A model generated the notes under the pieces. It was given only the letters and a program-made list of their open reading frames with translations, made no database searches and was not told the origin of the DNA. DNA of 64,000 bases, taken from contig NZ_CP054706.1 of NCBI RefSeq assembly GCF_016495865.1, positions 496,001-560,000 of the forward strand, in the 5' to 3' direction. Below are positions 45,589-53,460 of this stretch, piece after piece; the stretch's first letter is position 1; every line of letters begins with the position of its first letter. Source of the DNA: Salicibibacter cibi. GTDB lineage: Bacteria; Bacillota; Bacilli; Bacillales; Marinococcaceae. Made by a program: the position numbers and the translations under genes.

Positions 45589-45981
45589 ATGAGTGACAAA
45601 TTGTTAAAAGTCATTCTCGAAAAATTGGATACCCAACAACTAGAATTAAAAGAAATCAAAGCCAAAGTAGGGCAATTGGATAATAAAGCAACTAACCTGG
45701 ATGATAAAGTAAACAATCTGGATAATAAAGTAAATAACCTGGATGATAAAGTAAACAATCTGGATAATAAAGTAAATAACCTGGATGATAAAGTGGAGAA
45801 GATGGATAAAACCCTGGATTATAACACGCAAATGACTAAACAAACATTGGACTACGCGGTGAATGTTGACAAACACCAACAAGAAGATCATCGCTACCTC
45901 ACCGAAAAATTGCTGGTGCATGATAAAGAAATCTTTCATATTAGAGAAAAGATCAAAGAAAAACTCAATACTAATTTTTAA
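45589..45981 (+). CDS. Heptad-repeat coiled-coil protein
   Basis: A 130-residue protein from ATG 45589, 9 bases after GGAGAGG. After a short N-terminus, residues ~36-70 consist of five heptads alternating NLDDKVN and NLDNKVN, encoded by a 42-bp DNA repeat present 2.5 times (45694-45798). The whole chain should be one long helix that pairs with itself. There is no signal peptide or membrane segment. I do not recognise a function. It stands alone between two related terminators. Confidence 0.75.
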   Translation: MSDKLLKVILEKLDTQQLELKEIKAKVGQLDNKATNLDDKVNNLDNKVNNLDDKVNNLDNKVNNLDDKVEKMDKTLDYNTQMTKQTLDYAVNVDKHQQEDHRYLTEKLLVHDKEIFHIREKIKEKLNTNF

Positions 45982-46027
45982 CACTAGCTTAAAGGAAAAG
46001 TTTGGCGGATAAATCGATGGATTCAGC

Positions 46028-46066
46028 TGATAAAATAAACTGGGAACGTGTGCCGTTCCCGGTTGT
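46028..46066. terminator. Terminator between the coiled-coil gene and ggt
   Basis: ACTGGGAACG and CGTTCCCGGT pair around TGTGC, followed by TGTTTACGTT. The sequence, including the upstream GCTGATAAAA, is a diverged copy of the fdhD terminator at 45420-45464. It can serve both converging genes. Confidence 0.75.
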
Positions 46067-46071
46067 TTACG

Positions 46072-48936
46072 TTATTCCCACTCTTCCACTAATGCATTCG
46101 CTTTTTCCTGCAGCGTTTCATGGACGTCATCGGATATCCAGTCTTGTGCTCGTTGGTGGTCAAGCAAATCTTTGAATCCGCCCATATGGTCAATGACTTT
46201 TCCCGCCTCTTCTTGATTTTCGAAATGATCGACGGACGTTAAATGTACGTCCAACGCGCGGACAGCCTCATCGTTTTCAAATTCGCCTTCTTCGGCAAAG
46301 CGATCCACTAATTGTAACAGCACTGCTGCACTAACTTCATCATCTGTTTTGCTTTGCACGAGGGCGCTTCCTCCCCCGCGACGCTCAGGTTCGGTGGCTG
46401 CAGTGACTTGACCGTCATCTGAAAATTCAATGCCGACTGCCGCTCCGATCCCCTGCTCGTTCGTATTGGCCGTAAAGAGATGGGCCATCGCTTCTAGTTC
46501 TTCGATTTGTTGCTCTGTTTCTGCATCCATATAGTTTTCTTCATACTCAGCCAATGCGTTAAAATTGTTTCGTTGCGACAAGCGAGGCTGTTCAATCGCT
46601 TCCGGAAGCGGTTTATCAAAATCCAAGTTGTTCATCATGATTTGTGACACGGTTGTTAAAATCGAATCATTTCCCGGAGCCCCCACTGTTAGGACAGGCG
46701 ACTGATCTTCCATGACAAGGGTCGGGGCCATGCTGCTCAGGGAGCGCATGTCCGGTCGTGGGTAATTAGGATGCGTAGGAGATTCGGTTGGCGTTCGCCC
46801 ATACACGGCGTTATTTAACAAAAAACCATACCCGGGAACGACCATGCCATTGCCGCCGATCGATACAATCGTTGACGTATAGCTCACGACGTTGCCTTCA
46901 TCATCGCTAGCAGCAAGGTGAATCGTCGATTCATCGATAATATCTTCTTCGTCTTTTATGCGTTTTTCTTCATCGGCTTGTACCCCTTGAGTTTCCTCTT
47001 CTAAGGAAGTCGTTTCAGGCGGAGGGGTTGCATCGTTAGCCATTATGCTCGTTTGGCTAGGCTCCGCAAGCGTTTCACTATCTTCGGTTACGGGTTCAGC
47101 TTCAATATGATCAAGGAAAAATGTTTGCGTTTGTTCGTAATCAAAATTAATCACGCTCATCATTAAACGGCCGAGAGGCTCATCCAACTGGTCTTCTTCC
47201 GCTAATTCATGGACGGCTAACCATTCTTCGGGTTCCTCGTCATCCGCTTCCCAGGCACTTATTTTAAGCTCGTTATCTTCTGCCCGGAAACGTAAATCGT
47301 GCCAATCTGTTTCTACGGGATAATCGATACGCTCGAGCGTTGCTAAGTCACCATCGATGACACGCTGAAGAACAAGTTCGCCGGTTTCCGTGTTGATTTC
47401 CAGTCCGTAGCCATTGCTCGGTACGCTGCTGCCTGACTGCCAAACGTCGCCGTTCAGCCATAATCGCAAGCGTTGGTCATATTCTTCTTCATCCGCGCGT
47501 ACTCGCAAGTTTACTTCATTATCTTCCACGGGATTCATGTTAGCAGCGGCCCGTCCGTACGCGCTTCCTCTGCCGTCAATTCTTTCTGCCAATTCAATTT
47601 GTCCGGTGTTATCTTCAATCGTAAAGCTTGCATCAAAAGGATGGCTTTCAGGCCCGGTATCGATTCTGTGAAACTTATGGGCATCCCATTCAGCGCCATC
47701 GTCCTCTGCAAAATCATAGAAGAAGTCTTCGTCATCTTCCGACCGTGGATTGCCGGGAGGAACCTGGCCAATTGATGCACGGTCCGAATCAATATTTGTG
47801 ATCCGTTCTTCGGTGTATTCATCGGAAAGCAATTCATCAACGGGGATTTCCGAATGTGCAGGGTCTCCGGTATACGCCCGCCGATCGGCAAACGCATACC
47901 TCGTTGCTTCCATAAAATGATGCCACGCCTCGGTACCGGACATATTTTCAAGATCATAATGCTCTAACATATTAAACGTTTGTCCAACCGTGAGGCCGCC
48001 ACTGGAAGAAGGAGGCATGCCATAGATGTCGTAGTCACGGTAATCGGTGTGGATCGGATCGCTGGTAACCGTTTCATAGTTTGTAAAGTCTTCCATCGTG
48101 ACATCGCCTTCCAACACCCCGTATTCCGTAAGCCATTCGCTGCTTACGGCTTCAAAGTCCGGGTCGTCCACGACCGGTGGATCGTTAATCGTGTCAACCA
48201 TGGCCTCGGCGATTTCTCCTTCATAGAAAACCTCGCTCCCTTCCTCTGCCAGCAATTGATAAGTATGGGCCATATCAGGGTTTTGAATCACGTCGCCGGG
48301 TTCCGGAGCGGATCCGTCGTCATTGAGGTAAATGTCTCTTGTAGAAGTGAAAAGATCAAAACGTTCTTGATTTTCCGTCGTTTCCCGCACAAAATTTTCA
48401 TCTGCGACGAACCCTTCTTCGGCTACGTCAATCGCCGGTTGCAGCACTTCTGCAAACGTCATCGTTCCATACTCTTCTAAAGCAACTTCCCAATTTTTTA
48501 CCGTCCCGGGAATTGAAAAAGATGATCCACTTGAGATTCTCATCGCTGATGGGAAAATCTCCCCTGTGTCTGGATTTATGTACGTTTCGTCATTAAACGA
48601 AGCCGGCGTAATGGAACGGCTGTCAATTGCGATAGGTTCGTCTTCTTCCGCCAAATGGATGAGCATCATGCCGCCTCCGCCAATGCCGCCGGAGTAAGGC
48701 CTTGTTATCCCTTGTGCAGCCGCAACTGCAATAGCTGCATCAACGGCATTGCCTTCTTGTTCAAGAATTGTCATCCCGGCTTCAGAGGCATGCACATCTT
48801 CGGAGGCTACCGCACCGCCATGGCCGGTCATGTGGGAATCGGCATCGGCAGGTTCCTCTGCATGGATCGATGGTGCGAGCAAAGAGACGATGAGTGTTGC
48901 GCAAATCGAGAATGTGACAATTTTTTTCTTTTTCAT
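46072..48936 (-). CDS. ggt: Exported gamma-glutamyltransferase with inserted beta-sandwich and FIMAH-like domain
   Basis: A 954-residue exported enzyme. Residues 1-26 are a Sec signal ending APSIHA. The large-subunit part of GGT follows (EDVHASEAGMTILEQEGNAV, GGIGGGGMM, DSRSITPASF, YGMPPSSSGGLTVGQ). About residues 415-640 form a concanavalin/LamG-like beta-sandwich placed just before the autocleavage point. The nucleophile Thr is expected in ESTIHLAASDDEGNVVS near residue 670, where the usual TTH is TIH. The small subunit holds PLSSMAPTLV. The last ~83 residues are the FIMAH-like domain. It probably cleaves gamma-glutamyl bonds outside the cell. The N-terminus follows GGAGGGG. Confidence 0.9.
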   Translation of the reverse strand: MKKKKIVTFSICATLIVSLLAPSIHAEEPADADSHMTGHGGAVASEDVHASEAGMTILEQEGNAVDAAIAVAAAQGITRPYSGGIGGGGMMLIHLAEEDEPIAIDSRSITPASFNDETYINPDTGEIFPSAMRISSGSSFSIPGTVKNWEVALEEYGTMTFAEVLQPAIDVAEEGFVADENFVRETTENQERFDLFTSTRDIYLNDDGSAPEPGDVIQNPDMAHTYQLLAEEGSEVFYEGEIAEAMVDTINDPPVVDDPDFEAVSSEWLTEYGVLEGDVTMEDFTNYETVTSDPIHTDYRDYDIYGMPPSSSGGLTVGQTFNMLEHYDLENMSGTEAWHHFMEATRYAFADRRAYTGDPAHSEIPVDELLSDEYTEERITNIDSDRASIGQVPPGNPRSEDDEDFFYDFAEDDGAEWDAHKFHRIDTGPESHPFDASFTIEDNTGQIELAERIDGRGSAYGRAAANMNPVEDNEVNLRVRADEEEYDQRLRLWLNGDVWQSGSSVPSNGYGLEINTETGELVLQRVIDGDLATLERIDYPVETDWHDLRFRAEDNELKISAWEADDEEPEEWLAVHELAEEDQLDEPLGRLMMSVINFDYEQTQTFFLDHIEAEPVTEDSETLAEPSQTSIMANDATPPPETTSLEEETQGVQADEEKRIKDEEDIIDESTIHLAASDDEGNVVSYTSTIVSIGGNGMVVPGYGFLLNNAVYGRTPTESPTHPNYPRPDMRSLSSMAPTLVMEDQSPVLTVGAPGNDSILTTVSQIMMNNLDFDKPLPEAIEQPRLSQRNNFNALAEYEENYMDAETEQQIEELEAMAHLFTANTNEQGIGAAVGIEFSDDGQVTAATEPERRGGGSALVQSKTDDEVSAAVLLQLVDRFAEEGEFENDEAVRALDVHLTSVDHFENQEEAGKVIDHMGGFKDLLDHQRAQDWISDDVHETLQEKANALVEEWE

Positions 48937-49388
48937 TGAACCCCTCCAGTGTCATCATATATTTTCAGCTATTTTACAAAAAATTGCTAGATTTAAAAAT
49001 AGTCATATCCTCCTTTTATAGGAAAATCTATGAAAGTGTATGAAATGTGTAAAGAAAATCCTATTCCATTAAGATTTATAATAATATAAAAAATAAAAAA
49101 GTAATATAGACACATTAACACTAAATGGATAATTAAGAAATAAGTTTCAAAAAATGATAGAAAAACTTTCTATTAACCCAATAAAAAGATAGTGCAAAAA
49201 AACTACTTTTAATATTAAATAATAAATAGTTATATATTTATAAGTATAACTTATTTTTTTCTTTAATGTCATAATGGTAATATTTTGTATGAATATCTTA
49301 AACTTTTGAAAAACTTGTAAAAAAACGAATGGGAGGTAGATTTAACAAGCGGCAGAGAATATAAAATTTTCGAGGAGGATCGCGTGAA
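48937..49388. other. AT-rich divergent intergenic region
   Basis: About 450 bases, some four fifths A+T, between two divergent exported-enzyme genes. I see no open frame of note. A motif at 49010-49036 (CCTCCTTTT, TAGGAAAATCTATGAAA) recurs ahead of the two M14 genes. The AT-rich content would suit promoters for both directions, but I could not choose -35/-10 pairs with confidence. Confidence 0.5.
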
Positions 49389-51353
49389 ATGTGGAAACGC
49401 TCTTTCATTGTTTCGTTAGCAGTCATTTTTATAGGCGGTTCTGTAGGGGCATTGGAAAATAATAACCAAAGTGATGCCCAAGAAAATGAATTCGATACGA
49501 TTATTAAAAACGGCACAGTGATGGACGGGACAGGTCAATCGAGTTATGAAGCAGATGTAGGGGTCCGAGACGGTTACATTAAACAGATTGGAGATTTGGG
49601 TGAAGCCAATGCTGCGCATGAAGTCGATGTTGACGGGAACATCGTTGCGCCGGGTTTTATTGATGTTCACAGCCATGCCGATCTGGAAGCGTTGCAGACC
49701 GCGACTAGCTCGCTCACACAAGGAGTGACGACAGAAATCTTAAGCCCGGATGGCGGTGGACCGGTCGATGTGACGGAACGGCACGAACTGGAAGCTGAAG
49801 GGTTGGCAATTAACATCGGCACGTATATTGGATTTAATTCAGTCTGGGAAGAAGTTGTCGGTGAAGACGATCGCGATGCCACGGAGGAAGAAATTGCAGA
49901 GATGCAAGGATTAGTTGAAACAGGATTGGAAGAAGGAGCGTTTGGCGTTTCGGCGGGGCTCTTTTACACGCCTGGCAATTATGCCGATACCGAAGAAGTG
50001 ATCGATGTTGTCGAGGTTGCTGATCAATGGCGAACAAATTTCCCGCACCATATTCGGGACGAAATGGATGATGTCGTAGAAGCGACCGAAGAAACGATCG
50101 AAATTGGAGAAGAGGCAGGACTCGTTCCGGTCATCACGCACATGAAAGTGATGGGGGCGGATAACTGGGGAGCATCAGAAGAAACGGTTGATCTCATTGA
50201 AGAGGCCAATGAGCGCGGAACATATGCAGCCGCTGATGTTTACCCATATCTGGCCAGTCAGACCGGTTTGACGGCACTCGTCCCGCAATGGGCACAGGAT
50301 GGCGGTTTTGACGCGATGCTGGATCGTTTTGCCGACCCCGAATTACGTCAGCAAATTGAAGATGAAATTGCAGATGTGATGACGAGCCGGGTGGAAACAG
50401 CGGAAGATGTTTATTTTCCTAGTGAAAATGAAACGTTGGCCGACGTTGCTGAGGCAGAGGATGTGAACCCAGGGGAAGCGACAATGCGAATATTGGAGGA
50501 TCAAGGGAGCTTGACGACGATCTATCATTTTGGAAATGAAGATGATTATGAACGAATTCTCCAAAATTCAACAACGGCTGTCGCTTCAGATGGAGGCGCC
50601 ACTTACTCGGACAGTATTCACCCTCGTCGTTATGGTACACAGCCACGGGTGCTTGGCGAGGATGTTCGGGAAGAAGGCCTGCTTTCTTTTGAGGAAGCCG
50701 TGCAGAAGATGACAGGCTTGCCGGCCACGATGATTGGGATGACTGATCGGGGTTTTATCGCGGAGGGCATGGTCGCTGATATTACGGTTTTTGATCCGGA
50801 TACGGTTACGGACAATGCCGAATTCGATGACCCTCAGCAGTATGCGGACGGGATCGAGCATGTGCTCGTGAACGGTGAATTTGCCCTGCAAGACGGTGAA
50901 ACGACCGATGCTCAAATCGGAGAAGCATTGCAACGAACGGGGAATATGCCGAGTCGGCCGATGAGCGTCGATCAGGATGTCAGCGTCGAAGGCTCTGGAA
51001 CATTGCGCAATGTAGATAGTTCCGGTTCCCCGGATGCAGAAGTAGCGGTGGCTGTTGAGCAATCAGCAAGTGATTCATCAGCGACAGGTTATTTCCAATT
51101 TAATCACGAGGGTGAAGATATCGAGATAGAAGCCGAGGAAGTGGGCCAACTGCAGGCGAAAGAAGATTGGGCTAGCGTTACTGGTCTAGGAACGCTTGTA
51201 AACGGTGAAGAACGAGCGTTTGAAGTCATCATAGAAGAAAATGATCCGATGATTGAAGACGATCGCGCCTCCGTTACAGTTCATATCGAAGACGAATTTG
51301 AATATCAGGGAACGCTATCTCCGCAACAAATGGATGTGCAAAGTACGGAATGA
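49389..51353 (+). CDS. Exported D-aminoacylase-like amidohydrolase
   Basis: A 654-residue exported metal-dependent hydrolase. It has a signal peptide (residues 1-21) and then the amidohydrolase fold: FDTIIKNGTVMDGTG, metal ligands His94 and His96 in PGFIDVHSHADLE, TQGVTTEILSPDGGG, SAGLFYTPGNYA, VITHMKVMG and VASDGGATY. HPRRYGTQPRVLG is typical of N-acyl-D-amino-acid deacylases. From about residue 530 to the end is an acidic beta-rich extension not found in the core family. The likely reaction is removal of acyl groups from D-amino acids or D-residue peptides outside the cell. ATG 49389 follows GAGGAGG. Confidence 0.86.
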   Translation: MWKRSFIVSLAVIFIGGSVGALENNNQSDAQENEFDTIIKNGTVMDGTGQSSYEADVGVRDGYIKQIGDLGEANAAHEVDVDGNIVAPGFIDVHSHADLEALQTATSSLTQGVTTEILSPDGGGPVDVTERHELEAEGLAINIGTYIGFNSVWEEVVGEDDRDATEEEIAEMQGLVETGLEEGAFGVSAGLFYTPGNYADTEEVIDVVEVADQWRTNFPHHIRDEMDDVVEATEETIEIGEEAGLVPVITHMKVMGADNWGASEETVDLIEEANERGTYAAADVYPYLASQTGLTALVPQWAQDGGFDAMLDRFADPELRQQIEDEIADVMTSRVETAEDVYFPSENETLADVAEAEDVNPGEATMRILEDQGSLTTIYHFGNEDDYERILQNSTTAVASDGGATYSDSIHPRRYGTQPRVLGEDVREEGLLSFEEAVQKMTGLPATMIGMTDRGFIAEGMVADITVFDPDTVTDNAEFDDPQQYADGIEHVLVNGEFALQDGETTDAQIGEALQRTGNMPSRPMSVDQDVSVEGSGTLRNVDSSGSPDAEVAVAVEQSASDSSATGYFQFNHEGEDIEIEAEEVGQLQAKEDWASVTGLGTLVNGEERAFEVIIEENDPMIEDDRASVTVHIEDEFEYQGTLSPQQMDVQSTE

Positions 51354-51458
51354 ACCTGAAGTCGGGCCGCCGGAAGACCGGAAGAGGAAGCCTATAAGAT
51401 TTTATGTGTCCAGGCAGAAGATCTACTGGAAATATGGAAGTGAAAAGGAGCGGGTGAA

Positions 51459-51734
51459 TTGCGCAAAAAGATAAGCGTTCCTGTCCGACTATTCACGGTG
51501 ACTTATTTATTGTTTTTCATCGGTGTTTTGGGGACGTCGCCGACATCGGCGACGTTTGAAGACGAGGAATCGCTGGAAGGCAAGATTTCATCGACTGATT
51601 CATTTGGAGAAGAGGACGAAGAAGATGTCGAGAGTGATGACGAGGATCACGATGAAGACTCGGAAGAAGATGAAAGCGAACAAGAGCCGGACGATGAGGA
51701 TGAAATGGAGGAGGACGAGGACGAGGAAGAATAA
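51459..51734 (+). CDS. Small exported protein with polyacidic tail
   Basis: A 91-residue protein from TTG 51459 behind AAGGAG. Residues 1-29 make a signal peptide or membrane anchor (RKKISVPVRLFTVTYLLFFIGVLG). The remainder is almost entirely Glu and Asp, particularly residues 53-91, with no hydrophobic core, so it is likely unfolded. It lies directly ahead of the signal peptidase gene. Function unknown; calcium or cation binding at the cell surface, or a role with the matrix proteins, is possible. Confidence 0.7.
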   Translation: MRKKISVPVRLFTVTYLLFFIGVLGTSPTSATFEDEESLEGKISSTDSFGEEDEEDVESDDEDHDEDSEEDESEQEPDDEDEMEEDEDEEE

Positions 51735-51807
51735 TAACATCCCAAGATTTTTAATATAGCCAATCAAGCCAAGGTTACAAAATATGTCATGAGGGTGATG
51801 AATACTT

Positions 51808-52398
51808 ATGTGGCGTGTCACTAGAAAACTTATCAGCGGCTTTACAACAGCTTTGCTGTTTACGTTACTCGTTGTCACCTTATTCGCGGTTATTTCCAGC
51901 CAAGCGGCTGATGGCGAACCGAATGTCTTTGGGTATGAATTGAAAACGGTTTTATCAGGGTCCATGGAGCCGGAGATTCAAACCGGATCGATGATCGCGG
52001 TCCAACCGACGGAGGAAACGACCCAATTTGAGAAAGGAGATGTCATCACTTTTACCAATCCCGATGACAATCTCGTCACCCATAGGGTTCACGAAGTTGA
52101 AAACGATGGCCAGCAGTATATTACCAAGGGCGATAACAATAACTCGACGGATGCAGAACCGGTGCTTGCCGAAAATGTGCTTGGTGAACACACAGGGTTG
52201 ACCGTCCCGTTTCTCGGTTACGCGTTCGTCTTTGCCACCTCGGAGCAGGGAGCGGTGCTGTTATTAATTCTGCCTGGCGTTTTGCTTTTGGCATACTCCG
52301 CGTTCACCGTTTGGCGAGCGTTGCGACAAATCGAATCGTCAAAGAAAAATGAAGAACCGGCCACTGAAGAATCGGTGTCGCCGCCTCGTCAGGAGTAA
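51808..52398 (+). CDS. sipW: SipW-type signal peptidase I
   Basis: A 196-residue signal peptidase of the ER/archaeal type. An N-terminal membrane helix (residues ~10-31) precedes the catalytic Ser52 in VLSGSMEPEIQTGSM. The usual bacterial lysine is replaced by His92 in NLVTHRVHEV. A second helix lies near residues 133-165, followed by a charged tail. SipW cleaves the special signal peptides of TasA/CalY matrix proteins, which are encoded next and again at 57242. Confidence 0.92.
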   Translation: MWRVTRKLISGFTTALLFTLLVVTLFAVISSQAADGEPNVFGYELKTVLSGSMEPEIQTGSMIAVQPTEETTQFEKGDVITFTNPDDNLVTHRVHEVENDGQQYITKGDNNNSTDAEPVLAENVLGEHTGLTVPFLGYAFVFATSEQGAVLLLILPGVLLLAYSAFTVWRALRQIESSKKNEEPATEESVSPPRQE

Positions 52399-52446
52399 CC
52401 CAGAATTTGATGAGGCGTTTCAAAACTTTACAGGGAGGAATCCATA

Positions 52447-53037
52447 ATGGGAATCAAACAACAGCTTGGCATGGGTGTAACGACAGCCGTTCTCGGCTTG
52501 ACGTTAATCGGAGGAGGTACTTTCGCGTATTTTAGCGACAGTGTCGACACGAACAATACGTTCGCGGCCGGATCCCTTGATTTGGACGCGGAACCGACGG
52601 AAGTGATTGACGTGGACAATTTGAAGCCCGGGGATTCGATGGTTCGCGATTTCGAATTGCAGAACAACGGCTCTTTGGACATCGATGCGGTAACATTGGA
52701 AACCGACTACACGGTCATTGATGCAGAAGGCGATAATACGGAAGATTTCGGAGAGTTCATTGAGGTGGAATTTTTGTATAACGCCGATAATTTGGACGAG
52801 GTGATCTTTCAAACGACCTTAAGTGAACTCCAGGATATGGAACCGGAAGCGATCAGTGAGCACGTGTTCTATCCGGAGTTGGGCGATGACGGTCTGCCGA
52901 TCGATGAGTCCCATGATCTCGTCGTGCAATTCAACTTCTTAAGCGATGTTGAAGAAGACTTGAACCAATTCCAGGGCGATTCTTTAGAGATGGAGTGGAC
53001 GTTTACAGCTACGCAAACCGAAGGTGAGGAGTTGTAG
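52447..53037 (+). CDS. CalY/TasA-like matrix protein, copy 1
   Basis: A 196-residue protein of the TasA/camelysin (M73) family. The signal peptide reads LGMGVTTAVLGLTLIGGG followed by TFAYFSDS, the form recognised by SipW. LQNNGSLDIDAVTLETDY is the donor-strand-type core region. The mature protein is very acidic. TasA and CalY form amyloid-like fibres in the biofilm matrix. A nearly identical copy lies 4.8 kb downstream, and even ~30 bases upstream of the gene, including the ribosome binding site, are alike. Proteolytic activity claimed for camelysin is doubtful, so a fibre role is favoured. Confidence 0.9.
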   Translation: MGIKQQLGMGVTTAVLGLTLIGGGTFAYFSDSVDTNNTFAAGSLDLDAEPTEVIDVDNLKPGDSMVRDFELQNNGSLDIDAVTLETDYTVIDAEGDNTEDFGEFIEVEFLYNADNLDEVIFQTTLSELQDMEPEAISEHVFYPELGDDGLPIDESHDLVVQFNFLSDVEEDLNQFQGDSLEMEWTFTATQTEGEEL

Positions 53038-53349
53038 ATGGCTAAAAAATGGACGAGCTGTTTGTCGATGGGTTTAATCGCGTCACTGGCTGTCTCCAGT
53101 GGAGCTTTAGCTAATTCCGAAGTTCTGGAAGAAAATAGTGAAGATTCAAGGATCATTTATCAGGATGATACGGATGTGTCCGCGCAAATGCAGCGTTCTG
53201 TTGAAGATCAGGAAAGCAATGCGGATGCAGCCAAACGATTTTTGGAAGCCAACAACGATTTTTTTGATATGACGGATCCAATCCAGGATATGGAGGTGCT
53301 TGCAGAACAAACCGATGACGAGGGGATGACCCATATTAGATGGATTTGA
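53038..53349 (+). pseudogene. Orphan thermolysin-type (M4) propeptide start, truncated
   Basis: A 103-residue frame with a signal peptide (residues 1-25) that begins right after the calY stop. Residues 60-103 (RFLEANNDFFDMTDPIQDME, DDEGMTHIR) match the FTP region at the beginning of bacillolysin/thermolysin propeptides, which normally continues HIRLQQ...GIPVFG. Here the frame stops after HIRWI and no M4 catalytic domain follows; the next gene is ggt. Most likely the front of a lost neutral protease. A free-standing exported inhibitor-like peptide cannot be ruled out. Confidence 0.68.
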
Positions 53350-53460
53350 TGGGGTGGGGATTGAGTGAAAAACGATCGGTTGCTAAAACAATCTGTCACT
53401 TTCACTCTCATCCTGGTGTTTTTTCCAGAATGAGAGATGCAAACATTGGGAGGTATAGCA

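Noticed and set aside
45694..45798. Possible CRISPR-like repeats
   Set aside because: The 42-bp units are contiguous without spacers and encode heptads in frame.
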